From the NCBI GenBank assembly GCA_963662245.2, contig CAXXVQ010000007.1, positions 77,671 to 141,670 of the forward strand: DNA of 64,000 nucleotides, in the 5' to 3' direction. This DNA comes from JAFGVL01 sp963662245 (lineage in GTDB: Bacteria; Bacteroidota; Bacteroidia; Bacteroidales; Paludibacteraceae). The notes under the pieces were generated by a model. That model made no database searches, was not told where the DNA came from, and saw only the letters and a program-made list of their open reading frames with translations. Position numbers and translations under genes: made by a program. Positions 27,001 to 37,900 of this stretch are shown here, piece after piece. Positions within the stretch are counted from its first letter, which is position 1; each line of letters starts with the position of its first letter.

Positions 27001-29042
27001 CCTTAACGGCACCCGATGAGATAACAACAGCCGGAATATCTCTTGATATCAAAGTAATATTCGAAGATGAATGTGCATTCTTAACCGATAGTGATGATGT
27101 AACTATTCAGGTTACTGATCAAGCACCAGACCCTGTAACTAGCGTTGAATGTGAATGTGCAAGCAATGGATATTTAACCTTAAATGCAAAAGGAGCAGGA
27201 AACTCAGCTACAAGTTATAACTGGAACTTCTCTCCTACTCAATCTGTTGTATCTCAATCTGACAGTACTATCGTTATCAATATTGGAACTGGGTCTAGTG
27301 ATATCTATGCAACAGTAAATACTCAAAATGGATGTGGAATTACTGCTGCAACACAAACAGATACTCTTGATTATTCAACAGCAACTTCAACATGGACAGG
27401 TGCCGTTAACTCAGAATGGGATAATAATGGCAACTGGAATGGTAGAGTTCCAAAAGCTTGTACAGATGTAATAATCCCAGATGTTAATGGAATAAATGCA
27501 TATCCTACTATTTCTGATGCAGGAGAATGTAGAAATATTACATTTGAAGCAGGAGGTGCCCTACTTGGTATTACTAAGTTAACATATGAAAAAGCTTATG
27601 TAGAAGTTGATTTACAAAGAAAAACTTGGTACACATTAACGGCACCATTAAAAGAAATGGTCTCTGGTGATTACTCATTTAACGGTGCACCTATAGCATA
27701 TATGAGACTTTATGACACATACAATCCAGATGACTCTACATCTGGTGAATATGTACAAAGTTGGACTAAAACATTCAAAGATCAGACTATACCATTGACA
27801 GCAGGAAAAGGATTTGCATTTATGGTAGACAGCATATCATTTAACTACCCAAGTGCATTATCGGTAAACAATAATGATAAATCTATAACATTCCCAAGAA
27901 TGAATACTGACAGCAGCCTTGTTGAAGTAATGATACCATATGATCAATACACTGGTAAGCCATACACCGGTTCTGCAGTAACAATATCTAAGAATGAAAA
28001 TTATGCTAACAGATTTATCTTTGAAAATGCAGATAGCACATATGCAAGCACGATATCTGTTCCTGTTGAAAGCGGATATAACTTAGTAGGTAATCCAATT
28101 ATGACACACTTAGATTTCACTACATTACAAGCATCAAATTCTGGTGTCATTGAAAACGAGATTAAGTTCTGGAATGGTAATAAATGGGTATCAGCAATTA
28201 CTGACACTACAGGAAACTACTTATCATCAGATCCAACATATACTCAATATAAGTTACCTCCAATGCAATCATTCCTTGTTAATGCGTCAACCAATGGAAA
28301 CCTGGTATTCAACACTACTGGCAGTCATTTCGTAGAAAGCACAACAAGTTCTTTAAGACGGGCAACAAAAACTGTTAAGAATTTAATGCATATTACAGCA
28401 AGTAATGGTTCTGAAAACAGTTCGTTGGCAATCGCAAAAAGAACGAATCAAACAAATAACTATGGTAGAAATGACACTTATAAGATCTTCAGTAGTGATA
28501 CAAAAGTACCTGAAGTTTACACTATGGCAAACGGGAAACCTCTTGACATAAACTTATTTAGTGAGCTACCATACATGACTCCTCTTGCAATTAAGACAAC
28601 AAGCAAAGGAAATGTAAAATTAGATTTTGAAGGTGTTGAAAGCTTTGATGATATCATTGTTGAATTAGTAAATAGTACAACACAATCAACTATTGACCTA
28701 AAAGCAACTCCTTCAGTCGAAATAAATATGGATAACTACTCTGATGGTTCCTTATTTGTTAATTTTAGAAGTGCTGTTACAACTGAAATCAACAATACTG
28801 AAAACACAAATAACTCAATTCAGATATTCACAAAAGGAAGTAATATTATCTCAGCTGTTAGTAACCCGAATGACTTAATTAGAAGTGTTACTATCATGAG
28901 TGAAGTTGGAAAAATAATTTCTTTCACAAATGACATAGAAAAATCTAACATTGACATTACAATGAATAGTGGAACTAGCATCTGTATTGTAAAAGTTGTC
29001 ACTGAGAATAATGTTAAAATTTCTAAAGTATTAATTAAGTAA
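21093..29042 (+). CDS. Giant T9SS-secreted multi-domain adhesin
   Basis: 2,649 residues from the ATG at 21093 (MKRFYNKKTIITLLTCASAF), which starts a proper signal peptide; an ATG 45 bp upstream only adds a hydrophilic extension. In order: a beta domain, two Ig-like repeats of about 100 residues (ASGYQWQYCATSGGSYSNV and SAYQWQYCATSGGSYTDV), fibronectin III-like units (TAATSVSASGFTANWVAP), an InlB B-repeat-like part (GYGFIRWEIDGT), a choice-of-anchor jelly roll, a Big_5-like unit, a choice-of-anchor D-like unit (EINMGTLIADATTTKTLRI), PKD-like regions and NWNGRVPKACTDVIIPDV. The end (VTIMSEVGKIISFTNDI to VKISKVLIK) is a type A T9SS sorting domain. Probably a surface adhesin. No enzyme motif was found. 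Confidence 0.82.
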   Translation: MKRFYNKKTIITLLTCASAFLYTIAQDATFEFSSTHTPADQNSISFTTGETGTSSATMCGVSTKYLNLGSNNDYIMVNTSGSEVIDHVDLKVGNNSVVYYNYAWSIDGVTWTDGGVGAQATAQCNVNTHTAPDSNQKYFKAARISSSETFGGVTGEADSWRPIQIDVYKGASCTAPALTYNVTTDASSVCDGSTVTIGLSAAEDGVTYQLYKNGSPLGGNDSIHASSAAAFTFPAVTPADGDVFTVYSKQAYGYCSAQIDGGTPTSQTITVQAAPAISAQPSTTTAYISGSAGSLSVTTSDASGYQWQYCATSGGSYSNVADDTPTGITYSNATTATLGITAGATASEETGYYKCVVSPTAPCASDVTSDYGTLTIATPCSNPTISGQPATGGESLCENDTPTDLSITASGTTLTYQWYSSTDNSNSTSGDDISLGSGSGAQTATYTPATTPAGTLYYYCTVTSEGECSINSDPSGAIVVTAAASISGQPSNTTAIISGSATSMSVTASGASAYQWQYCATSGGSYTDVVDETPTGITYSNATTATLGITAGATASEGTGYYKCVVSPTAPCASNITSDYATATISNVLPTLSSSETLAWATGAYGCNGASVTEVHSSESVTVSESTNATEFSTSLGLGDNGSAASIHFTSVRNIAEICFYGKCEYGSYDYSYNGTDYTTLTPTTTDQTFTFSDMPDGTKDFYMRVDGKGLYIRGITFTLECTPPVVTTQAVSTIDSLTATGNGNVVSSGDGAATTGVCYNTTGSPNIDDDSYTTNGNATNGAYTSALTSLVGNTTYHLKAYAVTTTSWCVAYGDEVTFTTLPSIPATTAATSVSASGFTANWVAPASQGGVTFNYIIQMDTVDGDFSTPIFADTVASTSLTSAITGTVASSTYKYRVACLNATGIGGWSNETSISTTKSSPTVVTDSIEAATITTNLATLHGNITDEDTGVTQHGACWSTSANPTIDNSKTTLGVGSTGTYTTSISGLTANTLYYARAYATSDTTGYGDDVSFTTLPLAPTVDAATDVLGTTFTANWTAPTQGSETFTYSIEVTTSGDTGYSTPIYTNSGIASGTTSDAITGLSASTDYIYRIKCVNATGSGAWSSNQAVSTVTTKNLTLDITPNSSGTVTGNGSSLADGSTTEFATNGAATLEATAASGYGFIRWEIDGTRVSTNPYDLTMDDDKAISAIFGASDCSANSFDFETIDLPTSYTTANFTTDGTTWAAVNSRLNTSSSYSYSDNNSIRLQGDDGSIATNIVSRPVSISLWARNYNTGSGYTTTLKVYVSTDGGSSYNSTAIISETLNGSTWANLTANVNTSSENVRFKIINETSSTSTSYDICIDDVNICLGPDAVEPSLTFKPVNGSVGISLDSTLTITSDEPLYRYYPLTNSYVELTSAAISSMGQDSIAQIIWLKDVAQDTVVPATVSIDGTGQIITVDPTYDFDYSVVYRLSIMYVSDVLGNILPTTEYTQFTARPIPAPEIKVELVSTNADITSGDEINMGTLIADATTTKTLRIINTAILDTLHIGTVTVSGTGYSISAGNPQNTVVAPGDTTEFTVLLTTTTAGTYDGSVSMVTDDLDEDPFAINFTGGKATFVLPYKYQSGLTTPIYSTDTLYQDITSLTDIPAEITLNGNSSFTANANFYESYNVFQAEGNCMPNGNSALRIGQNIGSYNNGLEIDCANGVGQVTVKWCSNGYRKIKITDESNNVYEQSSSFLAGGVCYTTSTVVNNASSTTLNIEFIGPDSALRTTMYYLEITPYNAELESSAKDILYFSTTEAGEDVRIYDDVIFVSVPNTATLSNITVDSIQVSPFASVSPGTNTYDFSSDSIIFTVTAENGTTKDYTVFVELLPDYGTNSYKDTVEVSVPMDSTDQILEVIEISNGSCTVPVSGVGSTYTLHFLEPEDKPSTGYSIAGVKTVCIGSTVTYSIEGIPETNNPTYNWTITGAARDLFEVVGDTASATLTLTAPDEITTAGISLDIKVIFEDECAFLTDSDDVTIQVTDQAPDPVTSVECECASNGYLTLNAKGAGNSATSYNWNFSPTQSVVSQSDSTIVINIGTGSSDIYATVNTQNGCGITAATQTDTLDYSTATSTWTGAVNSEWDNNGNWNGRVPKACTDVIIPDVNGINAYPTISDAGECRNITFEAGGALLGITKLTYEKAYVEVDLQRKTWYTLTAPLKEMVSGDYSFNGAPIAYMRLYDTYNPDDSTSGEYVQSWTKTFKDQTIPLTAGKGFAFMVDSISFNYPSALSVNNNDKSITFPRMNTDSSLVEVMIPYDQYTGKPYTGSAVTISKNENYANRFIFENADSTYASTISVPVESGYNLVGNPIMTHLDFTTLQASNSGVIENEIKFWNGNKWVSAITDTTGNYLSSDPTYTQYKLPPMQSFLVNASTNGNLVFNTTGSHFVESTTSSLRRATKTVKNLMHITASNGSENSSLAIAKRTNQTNNYGRNDTYKIFSSDTKVPEVYTMANGKPLDINLFSELPYMTPLAIKTTSKGNVKLDFEGVESFDDIIVELVNSTTQSTIDLKATPSVEINMDNYSDGSLFVNFRSAVTTEINNTENTNNSIQIFTKGSNIISAVSNPNDLIRSVTIMSEVGKIISFTNDIEKSNIDITMNSGTSICIVKVVTENNVKISKVLIK

Positions 29043-29107
29043 AAATAATATATAGTAATTTGGTGCATGATTTTTTCATGCCCAAACTACTGTATAAAAT
29101 AAAATAC

Positions 29108-29614
29108 ATGAAAAAAGTATTAACTCTTATCTCTATTTTTGTTTGTTTTAGCAATTTGCTAGTACAGGCTGCTTCGTACCCAACAAATAGTTATGGTTCA
29201 GAAAATTCACTAGGTCAGATATACGAAACAGAAACAGAAACGAACAGCAATAACTTACTAGAAGCCACTTATATATTTAACTCTGGATCAGGAGATGATT
29301 TTGAAGATACAGGTGATACCTATGGTGGATCACCATTGTATCAACTAACAGGAGGAGGTATCCTAGCTATTGATGACTCAATCACAGTATTTTCATCTGG
29401 TATTACTTATGGAATAGATATCTTCAGCGGTACTGATTATTTCTTTATTGATGATAATGGTGGTAGTCAACCCGCGCTAGGTGCTACTGAACCATTATTT
29501 ACAAATCCAATTCCTATAGGAGATAATTATTTGTATTTTTTATCCTTAATTGGAATATATGTTGCATATAAACTACAACGAAGAAATATATTCAATAAAA
29601 AAGAGCTTGTATAA
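29108..29614 (+). CDS. Small exported protein with a PIGD plus membrane-anchor C-terminus
   Basis: 168 residues from the ATG at 29108 (MKKVLTLISIFVCFSNLLVQ); an upstream ATG at 29060 adds a hydrophilic stretch and is unlikely. After the signal peptide there is an acidic, Gly/Ser/Asp-rich stretch (GSGDDFEDTGDTYGGSP). The C-terminus is tripartite: PIPIGDN, a hydrophobic helix YLYFLSLIGIYVAY, then basic KLQRRNIFNKK. That is the shape of a sorting or anchoring signal such as those of the PEP-CTERM/PID-CTERM classes. The match to a named signal is by resemblance only. It is the last gene of the adhesin operon, and its terminator overlaps the stop codon. Confidence 0.65.
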   Translation: MKKVLTLISIFVCFSNLLVQAASYPTNSYGSENSLGQIYETETETNSNNLLEATYIFNSGSGDDFEDTGDTYGGSPLYQLTGGGILAIDDSITVFSSGITYGIDIFSGTDYFFIDDNGGSQPALGATEPLFTNPIPIGDNYLYFLSLIGIYVAYKLQRRNIFNKKELV

Positions 29615-29630
29615 CACAAGCTCTTTTTTT
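29599..29630 (+). terminator. Terminator of the adhesin operon, overlapping the last codons
   Basis: AAAAGAGCTTGT (29599-29610) pairs with ACAAGCTCTTTT (29616-29627), followed by U. The stem begins inside the coding sequence. Confidence 0.9.
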
Positions 29631-29637
29631 TATTAGC

Positions 29638-29760
29638 TAAAATTTTAACATTCTTTTAAAACTCCGACTACAACTGGGTTTTCTCAATTTCAACTCCCCT
29701 ACCCCCTACTAGCAAAGCAAATATTTAACATATTTCGCATTTTTTCTATTAGTATATTTG
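29638..29760 (+). promoter_or_regulatory. Control region of the giant pectate lyase gene
   Basis: TATATTTG at 29753-29760 is a good -7 box, 43 bp before the ATG at 29803. The -33 element is not clear. TAAAATTTTAACATT at 29638-29652 is identical over 15 bp to part of the palindrome upstream of the adhesin operon (19293-19307). Confidence 0.5.
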
Positions 29761-29802
29761 AAACAATTTTTAAGAAAAAAGTTGACCTTATTATACTATT
29801 TT

Positions 29803-31932
29803 ATGAAAACGAAAAAGTTTTTACTACTATCATTATTCGTCCTATCTTTTTTAGGACTAAATGCACAGGAATATGCATTATCGTCTCCATTTGGTTACGG
29901 TTCAAGTACAACCGGAGGTACTGGAGGTTCTGTAACTGTTGTAACAACAAAATCTGCATTTGAAACGGCAGTAAATGCAAGTGGAAAAAAAAATCATTAT
30001 TGTTGATGGAACAATCACACTGACTGCTCCTATAAAATTAGATGGGATTTCAGATAAAACAATAATTGGAACAGCTGGTTCTGGATTTAAAAACCTAAGT
30101 AAATCTGTTGATGGAGCTGGATGTTGGTACATAAAAGGAGGCTCTGACAACTTAATAATCAGAAACTTAATCTTCCAAGGGCCTTGGTGCTTACGACACA
30201 GATGCCAATACTGATGGTATTACCATTGATGGTGCCACTAATATTTTGGTTAGATCACTGTGATTTTCAAGATAATGTGGATGGTAACTTTGACTTAACA
30301 ACATAAAAACAGATAATATCACGCTAACATGGTGTCGCTTCAGATATCTAAATGCACCTGACTTAACTGGTCCTGGAGACAGTAGTACCGGCGACCACCG
30401 ATTTACTTGTTTATGGGGTTCTAGTTCCTCTGACGCTCCAGCTGATGGAACATTTAATATTACAGCAGCATATTGCTGGTGGGATGAAGGTTGCGTAGAG
30501 CGTATGCCAAGGGTTCGTAACGCCGACTTACACTTCTTGAATTGTTACTGGAGTTCATCAGTAGCAAATTACTGCGTAGGACCTGAAAATGCTAAAGGCT
30601 ACCTAGAAGGATGTACATTTGAAGGCTCAGCTAATACATCAAGTAGAATTTGGAAATCTTATGGAGGAACAAATCCTGTTAAATTTTTATCTTGTGTAGG
30701 AAATTTACCTAGCAATTCTGGTACTGTTAATGCACCATCATATTCGTATCCAACAGCACTAACAGCCGCAACAGCAAAGACTGCAATAAAAAGCTCCATG
30801 TGGTGCAGGAGCAACATTACAGGTTGATAAAAACTACAGGAGTAGTTTCATCTGCATGTGCCGGCCCAAGTATTTCTCTTAGCAGCACTTCAGTTACTAC
30901 TAACCAAACACTACAAACTGGAAATGAAATTACAAATATTGTTTACACATATGGCGGAACTGCCACAAGTTTTGAAGTTGTTTATAAAGCAAACGGAACA
31001 ACAGTTTCAAAACCATCTTGGTTAAGTGCAACAACAAGTGGTAGCACTATTACATTTAGTGGAACTCCAAACAATACAACAACGACAACATATAGTATTA
31101 CAATAAATTCTACTGATGGAACAGACGATAGCGATGCACTTACAGCAACAATAGCAGCAGTAGTTCCATCACCGGCAACATTAGTATTAACTTCAGGAAC
31201 GGCTTCACAAACAGCATATACAGGTTCTGCAATATCGACAGTGGTATACACTTATGGTGGAGGTGCAATGGGAGCAACTGTAACAGGACTACCCAACTGG
31301 AGTTACAGCTAATATTGCTACAACCGGTGTAATAACTATTAGTGGCACTCCAACAACTGCTGGCTCATATACATATTCAGTAACAACTACTGGAGGTTCA
31401 ACAAACACATCTCTTGGAGGTACAATAACAGTAAATAACCCGACTGCTCCTATCAGATCCTGTTGCAACATACACAATGAGTGGTTCAGACGCAATAGTT
31501 ACTTGGTCTGCAATAACAGGAGCAAGTAGCTATAATGTACAAGTATGTACTTCTAGTGGGGTTTCAGGAACAACAGATAAAGATTGGGGATTTCAATAGT
31601 TCAACATTCACATCTAATCTTCCATCAAGTATAACTACTACAACAACAGTTGATGAATTGACTTTCGTACCTGGTGGAAGCACATTAACTTATACAACAG
31701 GAAAAGGTAAAACTTATCCTGATGGATATGTTTCTGCAGATTATGCAATAAATACAGGTGGTAGTAGTAGTGCAAGCAGTGGCCTTCCCTGTTAAGCGGT
31801 ATATGACTTTTGCCGTTAACGGTCCCGTAAAAATTACAGCATGGTTCTTTGGAAATAGTACTGGAGATAGATCTCTTCTAATTTCAGACGGAACAAGTGC
31901 TACAGAGCAAGGATTTGTATCTGTTGACGCTG
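29803..31932 (+). pseudogene. 5' part of a giant PL1 pectate lyase gene, broken by about 11 single-base frameshifts
   Basis: From ATG 29803: a signal peptide (MKTKKFLLLSLFVLSFLGLN), then a PL1 pectate lyase with EYALSSPFGYGSSTTGGTGG, DHCDFQDNVDGNFDLT, TLTWCRFRYL and GCVERMPRVRNADLHFLNCY. These line up motif by motif with the intact gene at 48051. The frame changes at about 29985-29993 (A9), 30184, 30243-30246 (T4), 30299, 30796, 30829-30833 (A5), 31292-31294, 31458, 31586-31589 (G4), 31787-31789 and 31930. Nine are extra bases and two are missing bases. Correcting each by one base restores one continuous protein into the 31897-43428 frame, with no in-frame stops. This pattern suggests sequencing error at homopolymers more than true decay, but a pseudogene cannot be excluded. 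If intact, the protein would have about 4,540 residues. Confidence 0.8.
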
Positions 31933-34900
31933 CCTGCAACAATTGCAACCTACACTTGGACTGGTGGAGCAACTACACTCTATGTATATGCAGACAACAG
32001 CATTAACTTTAGTAGAATTAAGGTTGAACCTGCAGCAACAACAACATGTAGTACAACAAGTGTAACTTCAGGTACAACTTATACAGCAAACAGTTTTGAT
32101 TCTGCAACAGGTACTATTTCTGTTCAAGCTATTGGAAATGAGGTAAGTTATTTATCAAGCAACTACTCTGAAGCAATCTTGGCAAGTAATCCAATAGCGG
32201 CTACAATAAGTTTAACTAGTGCAGCTGCAACTGTAACTCAAAGCGTATATACAAATACTGCAATAACTAATATAACATACGATTATACAGGTAGTGCTGT
32301 AATCACTTGGAGTGGAACAAGTGGAAGTACAGTTCCTCCAACAGGAGTTTCAGTCAGCAATTCAAATGGAAGCATTACAATAAATGGTGTACCTAGTGTT
32401 GCTGGAACATATGGATACTCAATTGCCGTTAGTGCAATTGCAGGTGGAAGCCCCGCTTCTGCATCTGCGTCAGGCTCTATTACAGTTACAGACGAACCTG
32501 TGGATGCAACAATAACATTAACAAGTACATCAGGAACAGATGCGCAATCAGTTATAACATCACAAAGCATTGATGATATCACATATAGTTATACAGGCAC
32601 ATACACAAGTATCACTTGGACTGGAAGTTCAACAACAACTCCATCAGGAATTACTGTTGATTCAGGAACAAGCGGAAGTATAAGTATTATTGGCACACCA
32701 GCTACTGCAGGTACTTATAATTACAAAATTGACATAGCAGGAATTGGTACAGGTGCTAATACATCTACTACAGGTAGCTTTACAGTATCTGACCCAACAA
32801 CATTGGGAGATGTTACGGCTACATATACTATGAATGGGTCGGATGCTGATGTTACATGGGGTGCAGTAGCAAATGCAAGTAGTTACAATGTAAAAGTGTG
32901 TTCTGGTGGAGTAAGCGCAACATCAACTACATATGATTTCAACAGTGAAGCTGCAACAACATATAATAATGGGGATGTATTAATTAATGGTTTAACGGTA
33001 GTTAACTCAACCAAAACTGTTAGTGTAGCAAGTGCGTCTGGCACATATGGAGGAATAACAATCACTAAAATGTTGAAATTCTCAGGTGGAGGTTCAACAA
33101 CTGATTGCGCCGTTAAATTAACAACAGATGGTGCCGGAACATTAACTGTGTACTGTAATGCAGCTGATAACGGTCGCGTATTAGCCGTAAATGATGGATC
33201 CAGTTTAATCTCAGATGGTAGTTCATCAAATACTGTTGTAGTTAATTTACCGAGTGCAGGTACATACTATATCTATTCTGCAAGTAGCGGTATGAATATC
33301 TACTTGATTGATTTTAGTAGTTCATCTAGCTGTACAGAATATTCAGTAAGCGGAACTTCATATACAGCAACAAGTTTTAATTCAGCAACAAGTACTATCT
33401 CAGTACAAGCTGTAGGAAATGGTGTTGGCTATTTAAACGGTATTTATACAGAAGCAACAGAGTTAACTTCTCCAGTTGATGCAAGCATAACTCTTGGAAG
33501 TGGCAGTGCAACTCAATCTGTTTATACTAATGTAGCAATAACTGATATTGATTACACATTTACCGGAACATATAATAATATAACTTGGAGCACATCTACT
33601 CCAGCTGGCATTACAGTTACACCAAGTGGTGGAACTGTAAATATTTCGGGTACGCCAACTACAGCAGGAATCTATGATTACACCATCACTATAGATGGAT
33701 TGAATGGAGGAACAGCTACAACTGCAACTGGAACTATTACTGTGACTGATGCTCCAACATATAGTATTACCTTTACTGTAACTGATGGCACTAACCCTAT
33801 TGACGGTGCTACTGTAACGATAGATGGCTTATCTGGAACAACAAATGCTAGCGGTCAAGTAACTATAAGTGGGGTTAGTGCAGGAGCTCAATCTTACTCT
33901 ATAACAAAAACAGGTTATACAAGTACAAGTGGAACAATAGCGGTTAGTGAAAATACTTCTGAAAGTGCTACAATGACAGCAGGCTTACCTAAGGTAGCTT
34001 ATATTACGAACTCAGCTTCTGCGACATACGGTAACGACACTAAAATTCTACCTGCATTACAAGCTGAATTTGATGTAACTCTTATTCAAAGCACAACAAC
34101 TGGCGTAGACTTCTCTGGGTATGACTTGGTTATCCTTAGTGAAGTTCCAGGTTCTGCCGATGCTATTAATGTAGAATTAGAAGGAATAGACAAGCCATTC
34201 TTAATGATGAAAGTTCATGCCTATAAATCAACAGTATGGAACTGGGCTGCTTCCGGATTTAACCAAGATGCAACTCTAACAAATATGGTTGTATCAAATA
34301 CAACACACGAAATATTCTCTGGAATTAATTTTACCGGCACATCAAATAATGAGATCCAGATCCTAAGCTCAGTTAATAACAGCAAAGGATTAACTTATGC
34401 TGACCCAAGTCAATTTACAGTTTCTGGTGGCACAATATCAAAAATTGCAACTCTAGGTGGCAATACTGCTCAGGTAGGAATTTTCGAAATTCCAGTTGGA
34501 ACAACCGTAGGTGGGAACACGACAACAAAAAGATGGATGCAAATTGGTATTAACTCAGAATCTTATGCAAATGTTACAAGTGATGGACAAAAATTAATCA
34601 CAAATACAGCATATTACTTAATGGGAATGTCAATTCCAGCATCTACTACTAAAACAATTTCTTCATTCTCTATAAATGGTGTTAGTGGAACAATTTCAGG
34701 AACGAACATCACGGTTAATCTTCCTGCAGGGACTGACTTAAGTGCTCTTACTCCTACTATTGCTCATAATGGTGCTAGTATTAGTCCAACAGGAAGTCAA
34801 GACTTTAGTTCTAGTTCTGTTACATATACTGTGACTGCAGGTGATGGATCAACACAAACTTACACTGTAACTGTAACTAAAACAGTTCCTGTAATTGCGG

Positions 34901-37900
34901 TTTGCACAAGCTCTGTATTATCATTCTCAACAGAAACCAATGTTGCTTCTGATTCTATTTTATGTCAAATCACGGGAACAGATTTAGCTGAAGACATTAC
35001 GGTAACAGTTGCTAGTCCATTTGAAATTAGATTAAGTGATTCTGACACTTGGGGGACAACAAAAACAATCACAGCGACTGTTGGTGATGCAGACAAAACT
35101 ATTCAAATTAGATATAACCCAACTGCTGCTGGACCTCACTCTGCAACAATCTTAGTATCAAGTTTAGAAGCTAATACTCAAACAATAGCTCTAGAAGGCA
35201 TTACAACAGATGTAAACACACCTCCTACTGTAGTAATGTCTGCTCCGGCTAACGGAAGCTGTGTTACTGAAGGAGCAAGTTTAACTTTATCTGCTATTGC
35301 TACTGATATTGATGGAACTGTTTCATCTGTTGAATTCTACAATGGAAGCACATTAATCGGTAGTGGGACTCAAGATGTTGATACATTTAGTTACACTTGG
35401 ACTGTTCCGGCTAATTTATCTGACACAATTTATGCTATTGCTATTGATGATGCTACTGACAGCACATTCTCAGATACAATTATAATTAACCTAAACCCAA
35501 CAATAATTATAACAGACCCTAGTGCAGTTTGTGCCCCTAGCACAGTAGACTTAACTGCAGCGGATGTAACTACAGGTTCTACAGCTAGCTTAACTTACTC
35601 TTACTTTACTGATGCTACAGCAACAACTGCTATTGCGGATGAAAAGATAGTTGATGCTACTGGAACTTACTATATTGTGGGAACTACTAATGAAGGTTGC
35701 CATGACACAGCTTCTGTAGTTGTTACTGTAAATGCTAAACCATTATTAACTGTGAATGCTACTCCAACTGCAGTTTGTGCTCCTAGCACTATTGACTTAA
35801 CTAGTGGTACTAACTCTGATATTGCAGGTACAATCACATACTATAGCGATGCTGCTTTATCTTCAGTTATTACTAATCAAACTGCGGTAGACGCTACGGG
35901 GACTTACTATGTACTTGTAAATTCTACTTCTGGTTCTTGTCGTGATACGGCTAGCATTGATGTAACTATTAATGAGAAACCTGTATTAACTGTAAATGCT
36001 ACGCCTGCTGCGGTTTGTGCTCCTAGTACTATTGACCTTACAAATGGAACTAGCACTACTGCGGGTACTATTGCATACTATACAGATGCTGCATTAACTT
36101 CGACAGAAAGTACACCAGCATCCATTGCCTCTACTGGAACTTACTATGTATTAGCTCAAACGACTAACGGTTGTCGTGATACGGCTAGCATCGATGTTAC
36201 TGTAAATGAGAAACCTGTATTAACTGTAAATGCGACTCCAGCTGCGGTTTGTGCTCCTAGTACTATTGACCTTACAAATGGAACTAGCACTACTGTGGGT
36301 ACTATTGCATACTATACAGATGCTGCATTAACTTCGACAGAAAGTACACCAGCAGCGATTGCTTCTACTGGAACTTACTATGTATTAGCTCAAACGACTA
36401 ACGGTTGTCGTGATACGGCTAGCATTGATGTTACTGTAAATGAGAAACCTGTATTAACTGTAAATGCGACTCCAGCTGCGGTTTGTGCTCCTAGTACTAT
36501 TGACCTTACAAATGGAACTAGCACTACTGTGGGAACTATTGCATACTATACAGATGCTGCATTAACTTCGACAGAAAGTACACCAGCATCCATTGCCTCT
36601 ACTGGAACTTACTATGTATTAGCTCAAACGACTAACGGTTGTCGTGATACGGCTAGCATTGATGTTACTGTAAATGAGAAACCTGTATTAACTGTAAATG
36701 CGACTCCAGCTGCGGTTTGTGCTCCTAGTACTATTGACCTTACAAATGGAACTAGCACTACTGTGGGTACTATTGCATACTATACAGATGCTGCATTAAC
36801 TTCGACAGAAAGTACACCAGCATCCATTGCTTCTACTGGAACTTACTATGTATTAGCTCAAACGACTAACGGTTGTCGTGATACGGCTAGCATTGATGTT
36901 ACTGTAAATGCTAAACCAGTATTAACTGTAAATGCGACTCCAGCGGCAGTTTGTGCTCCTAGTACTATTGACCTTACAAATGGAACTAGCACTACTGTGG
37001 GTACTATTGCATACTATACAGATGCTGCATTAACTTCGACAGAAAGTACACCAGCAGCGATTGCTTCTACTGGAACTTACTATGTATTAGCTCAAACGAC
37101 TAACGGTTGTCGTGATACGGCTAGCATTGATGTTACTGTAAATGAGAAACCAGTATTAACTGTAAATGCGACTCCAGCGGCAGTTTGTGCTCCTAGTACT
37201 ATTGACTTAACTAGTGGTACTAGCTCTGATATTGCAGGTACAATCACATACTATAGCGATGCTGCTTTATCTTCAGTTATTACTAATCAAACTGCGGTAG
37301 ACGCTACGGGGACTTACTATGTACTTGTAAATTCTACTTCTGGCTCTTGTCGTGATACGGCTAGCATTGATGTAACTATTAATAAAAAACCAGTATTAAC
37401 TGTAAATGCAACTCCAGCGGCAGTTTGTGCTCCTAGTACTATTGACTTAACTAGTGGTACTAGCAGCGACTTAGCTGGTACTATTACATATTACACTGAT
37501 GCTGTATTATCTTCAGCTGTTGCTGATCCAACTGCGGTAGACGCTACTGGGACTTACTATGTACTTATAAATTCTACTTCTGGTTCTTGTCGTGATACGG
37601 CTTCTATTGATGTGACTGTAAACTCTCAACCTACAATTACAGTTAGCTCAGCAGCATCTTGTGCTACTGACCTTCTTACTTACGGCTTAGATGTAACAGT
37701 TAGCTCTGGTAGTGTAACTGCTACTGAAGGTAATGCTACAGACAATACAGGGAATATTTGGACTATTGATAATATTACTGCTGGAAATAACATTACCATT
37801 ACTGTTACGGGTGCTAATACTTGTACTAATACTATAGATATAACTGCTCCTAACTGTTCTTGTGCTCCAATGGATGCTCCAGTTAGCGCAGGAGATACTG

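Noticed and set aside
30504..31795. Separate short genes in 30504-30827, 30800-31312 and 31535-31795
   Set aside because: They are consecutive pieces of the same protein after single-base shifts.
29985..31930. Programmed frameshifting as the reason for the broken lyase gene
   Set aside because: Eleven shifts in both directions, at unrelated sites and without slippery sequence plus pseudoknot at each, cannot be programmed.
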